From NCBI GenBank assembly GCA_002404155.1, contig DHJC01000073.1:152810-179771 (forward strand): 26,962 bases of DNA. The letters are read 5' to 3'. Below, piece by piece: positions 6,988 to 13,897 of this stretch. The translations under genes were made by a program, and so were the position numbers. The notes under the pieces were generated by a model that saw only the letters and a program-made list of their open reading frames with translations, did no database searches and was not told where the DNA came from. The stretch comes from Chloroflexi bacterium UBA4730. Lineage in GTDB: Bacteria > Chloroflexota > Limnocylindria > P2-11E. Numbering within the stretch: the first letter of the stretch is position 1; each line of letters opens with the position of its first letter.

Positions 6988-8273
6988 GCTTTGACGCTCT
7001 CCAGGGCGCGGCGCGCGAGGCGGAGGGCCTCCTCGCTATCCCCCGACGCCTCGGCGGCGTGCGACCAGCGGTCGAAGATCATGCGAAGGAGGTGTGGGGC
7101 GCGCTCCTCGGCGAGCTGACGCGCCTCTTGGAACAGCTTGCGCGCCGCAGTGCCATTCGTCCGCATCTTGAGCTCGCCGATGAGCACCATCGACCGGATC
7201 TGCGCGTCGATCTGATCGACCTTCTTCGCGAACTTCAGGGCGTCCTGCGCGAGGGTCATTCCCTCGTCGGCGTCGGCCTTAGCCTCGATCTCGGCCGCGG
7301 TGGTCTTGATCGAAGCGAGGGTCGTGTCGCGCTTGATCTCTTCGGCGATCTTGGCCCCGCGAGCGAGGCTCTCACGAGCGCGCTCCCGGTTGCCGTACTC
7401 GGCGTACTGGACCGCGATGTTGTCCAGGGTGCACGCCACCTGGTCGAGCGCGCTCAGCTCCTCGTAGACCTGCAGCGACCGCTGATTGTTCCGGATCGCG
7501 AGCTCCACGTCGCCCTGGAGGTGGTGCGCCTTCGCGAGACCGGCGTACATCGTGCCGAGAGAGCGTCGATCGCTGAACTGATCCGCAAGCTCGATCGCGC
7601 GCTCGAAGATGGGCATGGCCTCTTTCGGTCGGCGCTGGTTGGTCAAATGGACGGCGAGGTCCGAGAGGCGACGGAAATGGAAGGTCGGATCGCTCACGAC
7701 ACCCTCGTCGCACGCCTGTACGCACTCACGTAGGAGTCGGATCGCGTCCTCGTACGCATACGTGCGGGCATACGCGGACGCGAGCACGGCCTTGATCCGG
7801 ATCTGTTCCGCCGCGTCGTTCAGAAGCTCGGCCATACGCTGCGCGCGCTCAAGCAGCGGAAACGCCTGCTTCGCCTCACCCATCGCGTCGTGCGCTATCG
7901 CCAGGTACCGCAGCCGCACGAGCTGATCCGCCGGCGTCAGCCCCTCCTCGAGCGCGTCGAGGAGCGGAATGGCCTCTGCTGATTGGCCCTGCTCGACGAG
8001 ACGCTTCGCCTCCAGGAGGTCGTATTGCGGCGCGGCGGGAGACGGTGAGCCGCCGAGTAGGTCGGACGGCTGCACCCCGAGCCGGCCGGCGATGTGCTCG
8101 AGGGCCTTCATCGAGGCGCGCGTGCGCCCGGACTCGAGCATCGAGATGTAGGCCTTGGTGTACTGCGGCTCGGCAAGCTGGGCCTGGGTGAGGCCGCGGG
8201 CGGTGCGGAGGGAGCGGATCCGAGCGCCGACGTCGGCGGTCATCGCGGAGCGGATCGCGTTCCCAATCGCCAC
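6984..8273 (-). CDS. XRE-family regulator with TPR domain (RRNPP-like architecture)
   Basis: The 429-residue protein has an XRE helix-turn-helix at about 14-70 (GARIRSLRTARGLTQAQLAE ... YISMLESGRTRAS). A long all-helical array of TPR-type repeats of about 40 residues follows (for example RYLAIAHDAMGEAKQAFPLL, AGLAKAHHLQGDVELAI and DNIAVQYAEYGNRERARESL). Peptide-sensing Rgg/PlcR/NprR regulators have this layout, but many XRE-TPR proteins have no known ligand. GTG 8273 is chosen because a promoter places the transcript start on it; ATG 8243 is the alternative, without a Shine-Dalgarno sequence. It is the first gene of the cysM-cysO-mec operon (stop overlaps the cysM start), so it probably controls cysteine synthesis. 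A secreted-peptide gene lies 175 bp upstream. Confidence 0.85.
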   Translation of the reverse strand: MAIGNAIRSAMTADVGARIRSLRTARGLTQAQLAEPQYTKAYISMLESGRTRASMKALEHIAGRLGVQPSDLLGGSPSPAAPQYDLLEAKRLVEQGQSAEAIPLLDALEEGLTPADQLVRLRYLAIAHDAMGEAKQAFPLLERAQRMAELLNDAAEQIRIKAVLASAYARTYAYEDAIRLLRECVQACDEGVVSDPTFHFRRLSDLAVHLTNQRRPKEAMPIFERAIELADQFSDRRSLGTMYAGLAKAHHLQGDVELAIRNNQRSLQVYEELSALDQVACTLDNIAVQYAEYGNRERARESLARGAKIAEEIKRDTTLASIKTTAAEIEAKADADEGMTLAQDALKFAKKVDQIDAQIRSMVLIGELKMRTNGTAARKLFQEARQLAEERAPHLLRMIFDRWSHAAEASGDSEEALRLARRALESVKA

Positions 8274-8279
8274 TAGGCC

Positions 8280-8308
8280 ACTTTACGGACCCCTCAACGG
8301 GAGGTCAA
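8280..8308 (-). promoter_or_regulatory. Promoter of the XRE-TPR/cysM operon (leaderless)
   Basis: On the minus strand TTGACC (8308-8303) and TAAAGT (8285-8280) are separated by 17 bases. GTG 8273 follows after exactly 6 bases, so the predicted first transcribed base is the G of the start codon. Confidence 0.6.
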
Positions 8309-8448
8309 ACGCCCCTGAACATGGTCTGACCAGACCGCGTGCGGGGCGGTGCCGGTCGGGGTCTGGGCGGGCTCAGGTGCCCGCGCCACGGTCTCCGGCG
8401 TCTGCGCCGGAAGGCTCGAACTGGTGGTCCGCGAGCTAGGTCTGGCTA

Positions 8449-8565
8449 CTAGCAGAAGCCCTGCGTTTCGGGGTCGCACGCGGCGACATTGCCAGCGAGA
8501 GGCGCACTCAGGGTGAAGGCCATGGCGACGACGAAGACGATCCGCGCGATGAAACGAAGCGACAT
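8449..8565 (-). CDS. 38-residue secreted or lipid-anchored cysteine peptide
   Basis: This short gene has strong translation signals: GGAGGA lies 7 bases before ATG 8565. The product starts MSLRFIAR, has a hydrophobic stretch IVFVVAMAFTLSAPLAG, and ends NVAACDPETQGFC. That is a basic n-region, a hydrophobic core and a likely cleavage zone followed by a 9-residue tail bounded by two cysteines. VAAC also loosely fits a lipobox, so it may be a tiny lipoprotein. I recognise no family. It lies downstream of the M56 gene and 175 bp upstream of the XRE-TPR gene, all on the minus strand. With an upstream receptor-type regulator the obvious hypothesis is a signalling peptide precursor. It could alternatively be a small envelope peptide or a chance frame. 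Confidence 0.6.
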   Translation of the reverse strand: MSLRFIARIVFVVAMAFTLSAPLAGNVAACDPETQGFC

Positions 8566-8612
8566 TGGTGGGTCCTCCCACCCCACCGGCGAATTGCTGA
8601 GCCCCCGCCGCC

Positions 8613-8641
8613 ACTATCGGGTGCGCGAGGCGAAAGGTAAA
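8613..8641 (-). promoter_or_regulatory. Possible promoter of the small peptide gene
   Basis: On the minus strand TTTACC (8641-8636) and GATAGT (8618-8613) are 17 bases apart. Each matches its consensus at 4 of 6 bases. The predicted leader is about 40 nt and contains the GGAGGA ribosome-binding site. Confidence 0.4.
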
Positions 8642-8654
8642 GCGGGGCTTTCCT

Positions 8655-9590
8655 TTATCGAGAATTGCGGACAACGACCAGGCGCACCTGGTGGGCGGCG
8701 CCGCTCGCGGCGGCGGCCAGCAGCAGCGACGCCGGGCCGACGAGCCCCGGGACCGTGAGCAGCGCGGGATGGAGCCCGTCGGCGAACGCGAGGACGGCCG
8801 CGCCGGCGAGCGCGCCGCCGGAGAGGGCGATCGACGCGGGAGACAGCACGAGCGGCATGGCATGACCGTCGACGAGCTGCTCGATGCGCGCTTCGGTGGC
8901 CGACAGCGATCCGACCGGCACGAGCAGCCCGAGGTCGACGTCGTCCGCCTGCGGCAACACCTTGAACAGCGCGGACGCGAGCTCCCGCACGCCGCCCATC
9001 GCCCGGACGGCGTCTTGATCCGCGGCGACCTCCTTCTGCACCGAGTAATACTCGACGAGCTCCTCCACGACGGGCACGACGTACAGGCCGGCGGCGAAGT
9101 AGCGCGCGACGACCAGCCGTAGCGGGTCGCGCTGGCGCAGGTGGTAGCGCTCGTGGAGAAGCACCGCCCGCAGCTCGGCGTCGTTCAGCCGCTTGATGAG
9201 CCCCGTCGAAAGGCAGATGCGCGGGCGGCGGAACCAGTAGCAGAACGAGAACGGCCGCACATCCCGCACGATGTCGACGCGGCCGGCGAGGTCGAGCGAC
9301 GCCGCGATGTCGCCGACGCGGCGGGAGAGCGTCACGCGGCGCGACAGCAGCATGCGGATGAGCGAGAGCGTGGCGAGCAGCTGCCGGAACAGGGACGCGA
9401 GGCCGAGGGTCACGCCGAACGTCGCGAGAACCAGCACGAGGACGGCGACGACACTTGCCGTGTCGGCAACGCCGCCCGTCACGAACGCGAACCCGCGTGG
9501 CAGCAGTGCCGCGAGCAGGGCGATGAGAAGCGCGCTGGATCCGACCGCGAGGACCACGAGGAGGCCGAAGGTGCGGTCGGCGGTCCTCAC
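8655..9590 (-). CDS. M56 (BlaR1/MecR1-type) membrane metalloprotease
   Basis: The 311-residue protein has two N-terminal membrane segments (LLVVLAVGSSALLIALLAALL and VVAVLVLVLATFGVTLGLASL), a cytosolic HERYH zinc motif at about 146-150, a downstream EVAADQDAV segment likely to supply the third ligand, and C-terminal hydrophobic helices. BlaR1 relatives sense cell-wall damage and cleave the BlaI repressor. This one has no penicillin-binding sensor domain after the last helix, so its signal is unknown. GTG 9590 overlaps the blaI stop as GTGA, giving translational coupling with its probable target repressor. Confidence 0.85.
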   Translation of the reverse strand: MRTADRTFGLLVVLAVGSSALLIALLAALLPRGFAFVTGGVADTASVVAVLVLVLATFGVTLGLASLFRQLLATLSLIRMLLSRRVTLSRRVGDIAASLDLAGRVDIVRDVRPFSFCYWFRRPRICLSTGLIKRLNDAELRAVLLHERYHLRQRDPLRLVVARYFAAGLYVVPVVEELVEYYSVQKEVAADQDAVRAMGGVRELASALFKVLPQADDVDLGLLVPVGSLSATEARIEQLVDGHAMPLVLSPASIALSGGALAGAAVLAFADGLHPALLTVPGLVGPASLLLAAAASGAAHQVRLVVVRNSR

Positions 9591-10018
9591 GACCGTGGCT
9601 CCTTGGCCCCGATGCGGCGGAGCGCCGCGCGGTGGCTCGCGTCGACCGAGTCGAGCTCCGCGGTGAACTGCGCGAGCGCGACGTCGCCGAACTCGTCGAC
9701 GAGGCCACGGACGAGATCCCGCGAGAGCCGCGCCCGGTGCTCGTCCTTCGTGAACGCGGGACGATACACGTACGTCTTGCCGTCGCGATCACGAACGAGA
9801 AGACCCTTCGCGTGGAGCCGGGTCATGATCGTCATGACGGTCGTGTACGCGAGCGAACGGCTCTTCGCGAGATCGTCGACGACATCGCGCACGGTCGCCC
9901 GGCGGCGTTTCCACAGCCGGTCCATCACCGCGGTCTCGAGCGGCCCGAGGAACGCGTTCGGACCGCCGCGCCGGGCACGCTTCAGACGCCGGACGTCGTC
10001 GGTCACGGTCGTGATCAT
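9587..10018 (-). CDS. blaI: BlaI/MecI/CopY-family repressor
   Basis: This 143-residue winged-helix repressor has LGPLETAVMDRLWKRRRATVRDVVDDL, TTVMTIMTRLHAKGLLVRDRDGKTYVYRPAF and a C-terminal dimerisation helix (VRGLVDEFGDVALAQF). Members bind TACA/TGTA-type palindromes and are inactivated by an M56 protease, encoded directly downstream here. ATG 10018 overlaps the upstream winged-helix gene (ATGA), with AAGGTGGG close upstream. It is expected to repress its own operon through the operator at 10417-10454. Confidence 0.9.
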   Translation of the reverse strand: MITTVTDDVRRLKRARRGGPNAFLGPLETAVMDRLWKRRRATVRDVVDDLAKSRSLAYTTVMTIMTRLHAKGLLVRDRDGKTYVYRPAFTKDEHRARLSRDLVRGLVDEFGDVALAQFTAELDSVDASHRAALRRIGAKEPRS

Positions 10019-10413
10019 CCCACCTTCCGCTGCTGATCGCGGCGCCCTGTGAGCAGGCGTGGATGACGCTCCCCGAGCACCTCGTTGCCGTGTGCGAGCG
10101 CGACGTGGAGCGCGACGACGAGGTGCCCGTCGCGCGGCGCGTACACCGGTCCGCGGGCGTCCTCCCGTCGCTCGACCAGACCGGCGAGGGCCATGGCGGC
10201 GAGCTCGCGCTCGGCATACGGCTGGTCCAAGCCCGACCAGAGGGCGGCCCGCTGGGGCGTGTCCTCGCCCACCGAGAGGGCGTGGAAGAGCTTGAGCCGG
10301 CCCGGTCCCGCAAGGAGCTGGAGCAGGCGCGTGGCGCGCTCATAGGCATCGTCGTCCGAGCGCTCGAGGAGCGTCGGGTCGCTGTGGAAGAGGTTGAGCT
10401 CCCAGTCGATCAC
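10015..10413 (-). CDS. ArsR-like winged-helix protein, first gene of the blaI-M56 operon
   Basis: This is a 132-residue protein. RLLQLLAGPGRLKLFHALS resembles the first helices of ArsR-type domains, and ERELAAMALAGLVERREDARGPVYAPRDG matches the recognition helix plus wing. No metal-binding Cys/His set is visible. BlaI-M56 pairs usually stand alone, so a third, coupled DNA-binding gene is unusual. GTG 10413 follows the operator within 4 bases; its stop overlaps the blaI ATG (ATGA). It might be a partner repressor or a second output of the M56 signal. The role is unknown. Confidence 0.65.
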   Translation of the reverse strand: MIDWELNLFHSDPTLLERSDDDAYERATRLLQLLAGPGRLKLFHALSVGEDTPQRAALWSGLDQPYAERELAAMALAGLVERREDARGPVYAPRDGHLVVALHVALAHGNEVLGERHPRLLTGRRDQQRKVG

Positions 10414-10416
10414 GCC

Positions 10417-10454
10417 GTTACTACCCGCCAGTAATACTACCCCGGCGTAGTAAC
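10417..10454. promoter_or_regulatory. BlaI-type operator of the winged-helix/blaI/M56 operon
   Basis: The plus strand holds GTTACTAC (10417-10424), TACTAC (10435-10440) and GTAGTAAC (10447-10454). The outer arms are exact inverted repeats, and the inner TACTAC-N6-GTAGTA is a second palindrome. From memory, the staphylococcal mec operator contains TACTAC-N4-GTAGTA. The site abuts the GTG at 10413, so a bound repressor would block transcription initiation. Confidence 0.65.
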
Positions 10455-10457
10455 AGT

Positions 10458-11372
10458 TCAGTCGGCCGCGGAGGCCACCGGCTCGATCGCTGTGTCGCGC
10501 GCGCCGGCGCCGGCCTTCGCGTTGAGGGCGACGGCGCCCACGACGAGCGCGGCGCCGGCGAGCATCCGCAGGGTGAACTCCTCGCCGAGCGCCAACCCGC
10601 CGATGAGGAGGGCCTGGGTCGGGATGAGGACCTGGGACAGGGTGACCGTCGTCGGGCGCAGCTTCCGGTAGAGCCACGCGTTCAGCACGAGCCCGATGCA
10701 CGAGCCCCCGATCACCAGATACGTGAACGCGATGGCCGAGCGCGCATCCCACTGCTGGGGCTGGCCGACCTGCGTGAGCGCGAACGGTAGCAGGAACAGC
10801 GCGCCGACCCAGGTCCCGATCCCGACGACCGCGATCGGCGACTCGCGCGAGAGGAAGCGCGCGATGAGGATGGCGGAGATCGCCCAGCTGATCGGCATGA
10901 TGGCGAGCAGGACGGTGGCACGCAGTGCGTTCGGTCCTTCGCTCGCGGTGGGCGCACCGACCAGGAGCGCCGTCCCGACGAGGCCAAGCAGGAGCGCGAC
11001 GACCTTCAGCCGCGACAGCCGGTCGCCGCGCACGAAGAAATGCGCGAGGATCGCCGTCCAGACCGGGGCCATCGCGCCGAACACCGCGACGAGCCCGGAC
11101 GGCACGAACTGCTCGGCCCAGAAGATGAGGGCCCATGACGTGCCGATATTGAACAGACCGGAGATGCCTGACGCGAGGAGCGTGGCGCGCGTGCGCGGGA
11201 ACGATTGGCGTAGCACGACGACCGCGACCGTCAGGATCGACGCCACCGCGACGGCGCGCTCGAACGCGAACAGGTACGGCGGCACCTCGGCCACGCCGAT
11301 CTTGATCGCGGCCCAGGTCGAACCCCAGAGGAGGACCATGAGGACATAAGCGGCTACGACACGCGCGCTCAC
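10458..11372 (-). CDS. EamA/DMT-family transporter
   Basis: The 304-residue protein has about ten membrane helices in two EamA repeats. It begins VVAAYVLMVLLWGSTWAAIKIG, includes APVWTAILAHFFVRGDRLS at the end of repeat one, and SQVLIPTQALLIGGLALGEEF in repeat two. This is the drug/metabolite transporter superfamily; some members export cysteine or other amino acids, but no substrate can be read here. GTG 11372 lies exactly 6 bases after a -10-like GACAAT, so the gene is probably leaderless. It ends 3 bases before the BlaI-type operator region, and readthrough into the next operon is possible. Confidence 0.85.
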   Translation of the reverse strand: MSARVVAAYVLMVLLWGSTWAAIKIGVAEVPPYLFAFERAVAVASILTVAVVVLRQSFPRTRATLLASGISGLFNIGTSWALIFWAEQFVPSGLVAVFGAMAPVWTAILAHFFVRGDRLSRLKVVALLLGLVGTALLVGAPTASEGPNALRATVLLAIMPISWAISAILIARFLSRESPIAVVGIGTWVGALFLLPFALTQVGQPQQWDARSAIAFTYLVIGGSCIGLVLNAWLYRKLRPTTVTLSQVLIPTQALLIGGLALGEEFTLRMLAGAALVVGAVALNAKAGAGARDTAIEPVASAAD

Positions 11373-11377
11373 CTCGG

Positions 11378-11384
11378 TATTGTC
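11378..11384. promoter_or_regulatory. Overlapping divergent -10 boxes of EamA and sco1
   Basis: TATTGT on the plus strand (11378-11383) ends 6 bases before GTG 11390. GACAAT on the minus strand (11384-11379) ends 6 bases before GTG 11372. The two hexamers share five base pairs, so the two promoters cannot both be occupied at once. Confidence 0.45.
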
Positions 11385-11389
11385 GGTCC

Positions 11390-11959
11390 GTGAGGGGTTT
11401 CCGGCTCGCGATAGCCGTGCTTCTGCTCGCGTCGTGCGCCGCGCCGAAGCTCGTGGGGACCGAGATCACGCCGACGGCCGCGCCGGATTTCACGCTCACC
11501 GACGGGATCACCGGCAGGCCGATCACGCTGTCGTCGCAGCAGGGCAAGGTGGTCGTGCTGTCGTTCCTATACACGCACTGCCCCGACGTGTGCCCGCTCA
11601 CCGCCGAGCAGTTCCGCCAGGCCCAGCAGAAGCTCACCGACGACGAGCGCAACGGCACACTGTTCGTCGCCGTGTCGGTGGATCCGCGTCAGGACACGCC
11701 GGAGGCCGTGCAGTCGTTCGCGCGCGACCACTCGCTGTCGACGAACTTCGTCTTCCTCGTCGGCGGCGTCGCGCAGCTCCAGCCGGTGTGGTCGGCGTAC
11801 GGCATCCGCATCGAGACCGATCCGACGATCACAAGCGTCGGACACAGCGACGCGATCTATCTCCTGGACAAGAAGGGCCGCACGCGCGTGCTGATCCACT
11901 CGGACCTCAGTGCGGACGCGTTGGCGGGCGACGTGAAGCTGTTGGCGGCGGAGCCCTAG
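11390..11959 (+). CDS. SCO1/SenC/PrrC copper chaperone lipoprotein
   Basis: The 189-residue thioredoxin-fold protein helps load copper into the CuA site of cytochrome oxidase. A lipoprotein signal ends at Cys16 (LLLASC). The copper motif HCPDVCP supplies Cys64 and Cys68, and the conserved later His is in VGHSDAIYLLD. VSVDPRQDTPE is another SCO signature. GTG 11390 follows a -10-like TATTGT by 6 bases. Its stop overlaps that of the convergent coxC gene in a CTAG. Its place beside the oxidase genes supports a CuA assembly role. Confidence 0.92.
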   Translation: MRGFRLAIAVLLLASCAAPKLVGTEITPTAAPDFTLTDGITGRPITLSSQQGKVVVLSFLYTHCPDVCPLTAEQFRQAQQKLTDDERNGTLFVAVSVDPRQDTPEAVQSFARDHSLSTNFVFLVGGVAQLQPVWSAYGIRIETDPTITSVGHSDAIYLLDKKGRTRVLIHSDLSADALAGDVKLLAAEP

Positions 11960-12594
11960 CCGATGATGTAGATCGTCGTGAAGAGGCCGATCCAGACCAC
12001 GTCGACGAAGTGCCAGTAGATGCTCGCGGCCTCGACCGCGAGATGGCGGTTCGCCGTGAACTGGCCGCGGAGCCCGCGGTACAGGCAGATCGCGATGAAG
12101 ATCACGCCGCCGGTGACGTGCGCGCCGTGGAAGCCGGTCAAGGTGAAGAACACGCCGGCGAAGACGCCGTCCCTGGGGAGGAAGCCGAGGCGGGTGTACT
12201 CGTAGGCCTGGCCCGTGACGAACGCGGCTCCGAGGATGACCGTCGCGATGAGCAACTGGATCATCCGGCGGCGGTCGCCTTTCTTGATCGCACGCACCGC
12301 GAGCTGCATCGTGACGCTCGAGGTCAGGAGCTCGATGGTGTTGACGAGCGGCAGACCCTGCCACGTTGGCTTCTCACCGAAGACGGGCTCCCACGCCGGG
12401 ATCTTGCCGCGGAGGAAGAAGTACGTCGTGAAGAGGGCGGCGAAGAACATGATCTCGCTGCCGACGAACATGATGATCGCCCACATGCCGCTGTTGAACC
12501 GCGTCGGCTGCTGCTCGTAGCCGGAGTCGTTCACCGCGAGCCGGTCGACAGCCGGGGTACCGCGGCGGCCGCGGACGACCGTTCGGTCGGCCAC
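11956..12594 (-). CDS. coxC: Cytochrome c oxidase subunit III
   Basis: The 212-residue, five-helix form of subunit III is an integral membrane part of the aa3/caa3 oxidase. Landmarks are NSGMWAIIMFVGSEIMFFAAL, TYFFLRGKIPAWEP, FVTGQAYEY, LTGFHGAHVTGGVIFI and YWHFVDVVWIGLFTTIYIIG. GTG 12594 shares its G with the TAG stop of the small upstream subunit gene, so the two are translationally coupled. A further upstream start would overlap that gene more heavily. Confidence 0.93.
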   Translation of the reverse strand: MADRTVVRGRRGTPAVDRLAVNDSGYEQQPTRFNSGMWAIIMFVGSEIMFFAALFTTYFFLRGKIPAWEPVFGEKPTWQGLPLVNTIELLTSSVTMQLAVRAIKKGDRRRMIQLLIATVILGAAFVTGQAYEYTRLGFLPRDGVFAGVFFTLTGFHGAHVTGGVIFIAICLYRGLRGQFTANRHLAVEAASIYWHFVDVVWIGLFTTIYIIG

Positions 12595-12815
12595 TAGTGC
12601 TGCGCTCCGTGACCGCCGTCGTCGGGCGCCTGCGTGTACGCCCGCGCGTCGTCGATGAGCCATGTGGCGAGACCGACGAGCAACAGGACGACGCCGATGC
12701 CGATGAGGATGAGGCTCCAGAGGATGCCGAACGAGATGAAGGTGACGCCGATCGCGATGATCACCGGCGAGAGGCTCGGCGGCGGCATGTGGATCGGCTG
12801 ATCGTGCCCGGACAT
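12594..12815 (-). CDS. Small subunit-IV-like membrane protein of the oxidase
   Basis: This 73-residue protein has two hydrophobic segments (VIIAIGVTFISFGILWSLILIGIGVVLLLVG, probably bent into a hairpin) after MPPPSLSP. It has a polar, His-rich tail (GGHGAQH). Small proteins of this type sit next to subunit III in caa3/aa3 operons and stabilise the complex. Assignment rests on position and hydropathy. ATG 12815 is preceded by only a short leader. Confidence 0.7.
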   Translation of the reverse strand: MSGHDQPIHMPPPSLSPVIIAIGVTFISFGILWSLILIGIGVVLLLVGLATWLIDDARAYTQAPDDGGHGAQH

Positions 12816-12823
12816 CGGTCGAA

Positions 12824-12868
12824 ACTCTAGGTCATCGATTGGCGGCCGTCGAAACGCTGCCCTAGTGT
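12824..12868. promoter_or_regulatory. Divergent promoters of coxDC and coxB
   Basis: On the minus strand TCGACG (12852-12847), 17 bases, and TAGAGT (12829-12824) lie 8 bases before ATG 12815. On the plus strand TTGGCG (12839-12844), 18 bases, and TAGTGT (12863-12868) lie 9 bases before ATG 12878. The two promoters interleave, which would couple their activity. Each hexamer is a partial match. Confidence 0.35.
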
Positions 12869-12877
12869 TGTCGGCGC

Positions 12878-13849
12878 ATGCCGTGGCCAGTTGATCCGCA
12901 GGGCCCCCTTGCCCGTTCGATCGCCGACCTCTATTGGCTGATGTTCGGCGCCGCGGTCATCGTGCTCGCGATCGTCGTGGGTGCGCTGGTCGTCGCGGGC
13001 ATCCGCTTCCGTGAACGGCCCGGCCACCAGGCCCGCCAGTACCACGGCAACAACGTCCTCGAACTCATCTGGACCGTCGTTCCGACCCTCATGGTGATCT
13101 CGTTCAGCGTCCTGTCATTTCAGCGCCTCGCCCTGGTGAACGACGTGGACAGCGGTGCGGCGATGACCGTTCAGGCCGAGGGCAAGCAGTGGGTCTGGAA
13201 CTTCCAGTACCCGAGCGACCCGAAGTTCAAGCTGAGCGACGGCACCTACCTGAAGGCGGCCGAAGAGCTCCACATCCCCGCCGGCCAGAAGGTGAAGATC
13301 GAGCTCAGCTCGGTCGACGTGATCCACGCCTTCTACCTCCCATCGCTCGGCGGTCAGAAGGATGCCGTCCCCGGACGCGCCACGGCGATGTGGATCCAGG
13401 CTGACCGGCCGGGCACGTACAACGGCCAGTGCGCAGAGTTCTGCGGCACCGGGCACGCCGACATGCTCATCACCGTCGTCGCGCAGAACCCCGCCGACTA
13501 CGCCGCCTGGCAGGCCGCGGCGGTGAAGCAGGCCAACCTGTTCAACGACCCCGCGGTGGCCCAGGGCAAGCAGCTCTTCACGTCGCTCGCGTGCGCGGGC
13601 TGCCACACCGTGCAGGGACTCACCGGCGGCAAGGTCGGGCCCGAGCTGACGCACATCATGTCGCAGAAGACGCCGATCGGCGGCGTCGCCGGCCTCGACG
13701 TGAACGAGGCGAACCTCATCAAGTGGGTCAGCAACGCGCCTTCCAACAAACCAGGCACGCTCATGCCGGTGTTCAGCAACAAGGCCGGTGGGCCGCTCGA
13801 TGACGCGACGATCCTCGCCATCGTGAAGTTCCTCGAGACGCTGAAATAG
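12878..13849 (+). CDS. coxB: Cytochrome c oxidase subunit II fused to cytochrome c (caa3 type)
   Basis: The 323-residue protein has two N-terminal membrane helices (to about residue 82), a periplasmic cupredoxin domain and a C-terminal cytochrome c. CuA ligands are His150 (DVIHAFY) and, in QCAEFCGTGHADM, Cys185, Glu187, Cys189, His193 and Met196. The haem c site is CAGCH (239-243) with a probable axial Met296 (GTLMPVF). The fusion delivers electrons directly to CuA. No signal peptide is obvious before the first helix. It stands alone as a plus-strand unit between the minus-strand coxDC and coxA operons, an uncommon arrangement. Confidence 0.95.
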   Translation: MPWPVDPQGPLARSIADLYWLMFGAAVIVLAIVVGALVVAGIRFRERPGHQARQYHGNNVLELIWTVVPTLMVISFSVLSFQRLALVNDVDSGAAMTVQAEGKQWVWNFQYPSDPKFKLSDGTYLKAAEELHIPAGQKVKIELSSVDVIHAFYLPSLGGQKDAVPGRATAMWIQADRPGTYNGQCAEFCGTGHADMLITVVAQNPADYAAWQAAAVKQANLFNDPAVAQGKQLFTSLACAGCHTVQGLTGGKVGPELTHIMSQKTPIGGVAGLDVNEANLIKWVSNAPSNKPGTLMPVFSNKAGGPLDDATILAIVKFLETLK

Positions 13850-13865
13850 CGCTCGAGATCAAAGG

Positions 13866-13889
13866 GCCTGCGGCGGATGCGCCGAAGGC
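13866..13889. terminator. Hairpin between coxB and the cupredoxin gene
   Basis: GCC-TG-CGGCG and CGCCG-AA-GGC form a stem around a short loop, in the 48 bp between two convergent stops. On the minus strand it is followed by CCTTTGAT. There is no proper T-tract, so a shared weak terminator is only a guess. Confidence 0.3.
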
Positions 13890-13897
13890 GCCGTGAG

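Noticed and set aside
8294..8863. Arg/Pro-rich minus-strand frame across the small peptide gene
   Set aside because: Composition is that of an out-of-frame shadow; it runs across the M56 gene end and has no ribosome-binding site, unlike the 38-residue frame.
8655..10018. Beta-lactam resistance operon
   Set aside because: No beta-lactamase or penicillin-binding sensor domain accompanies the BlaI and M56 genes.
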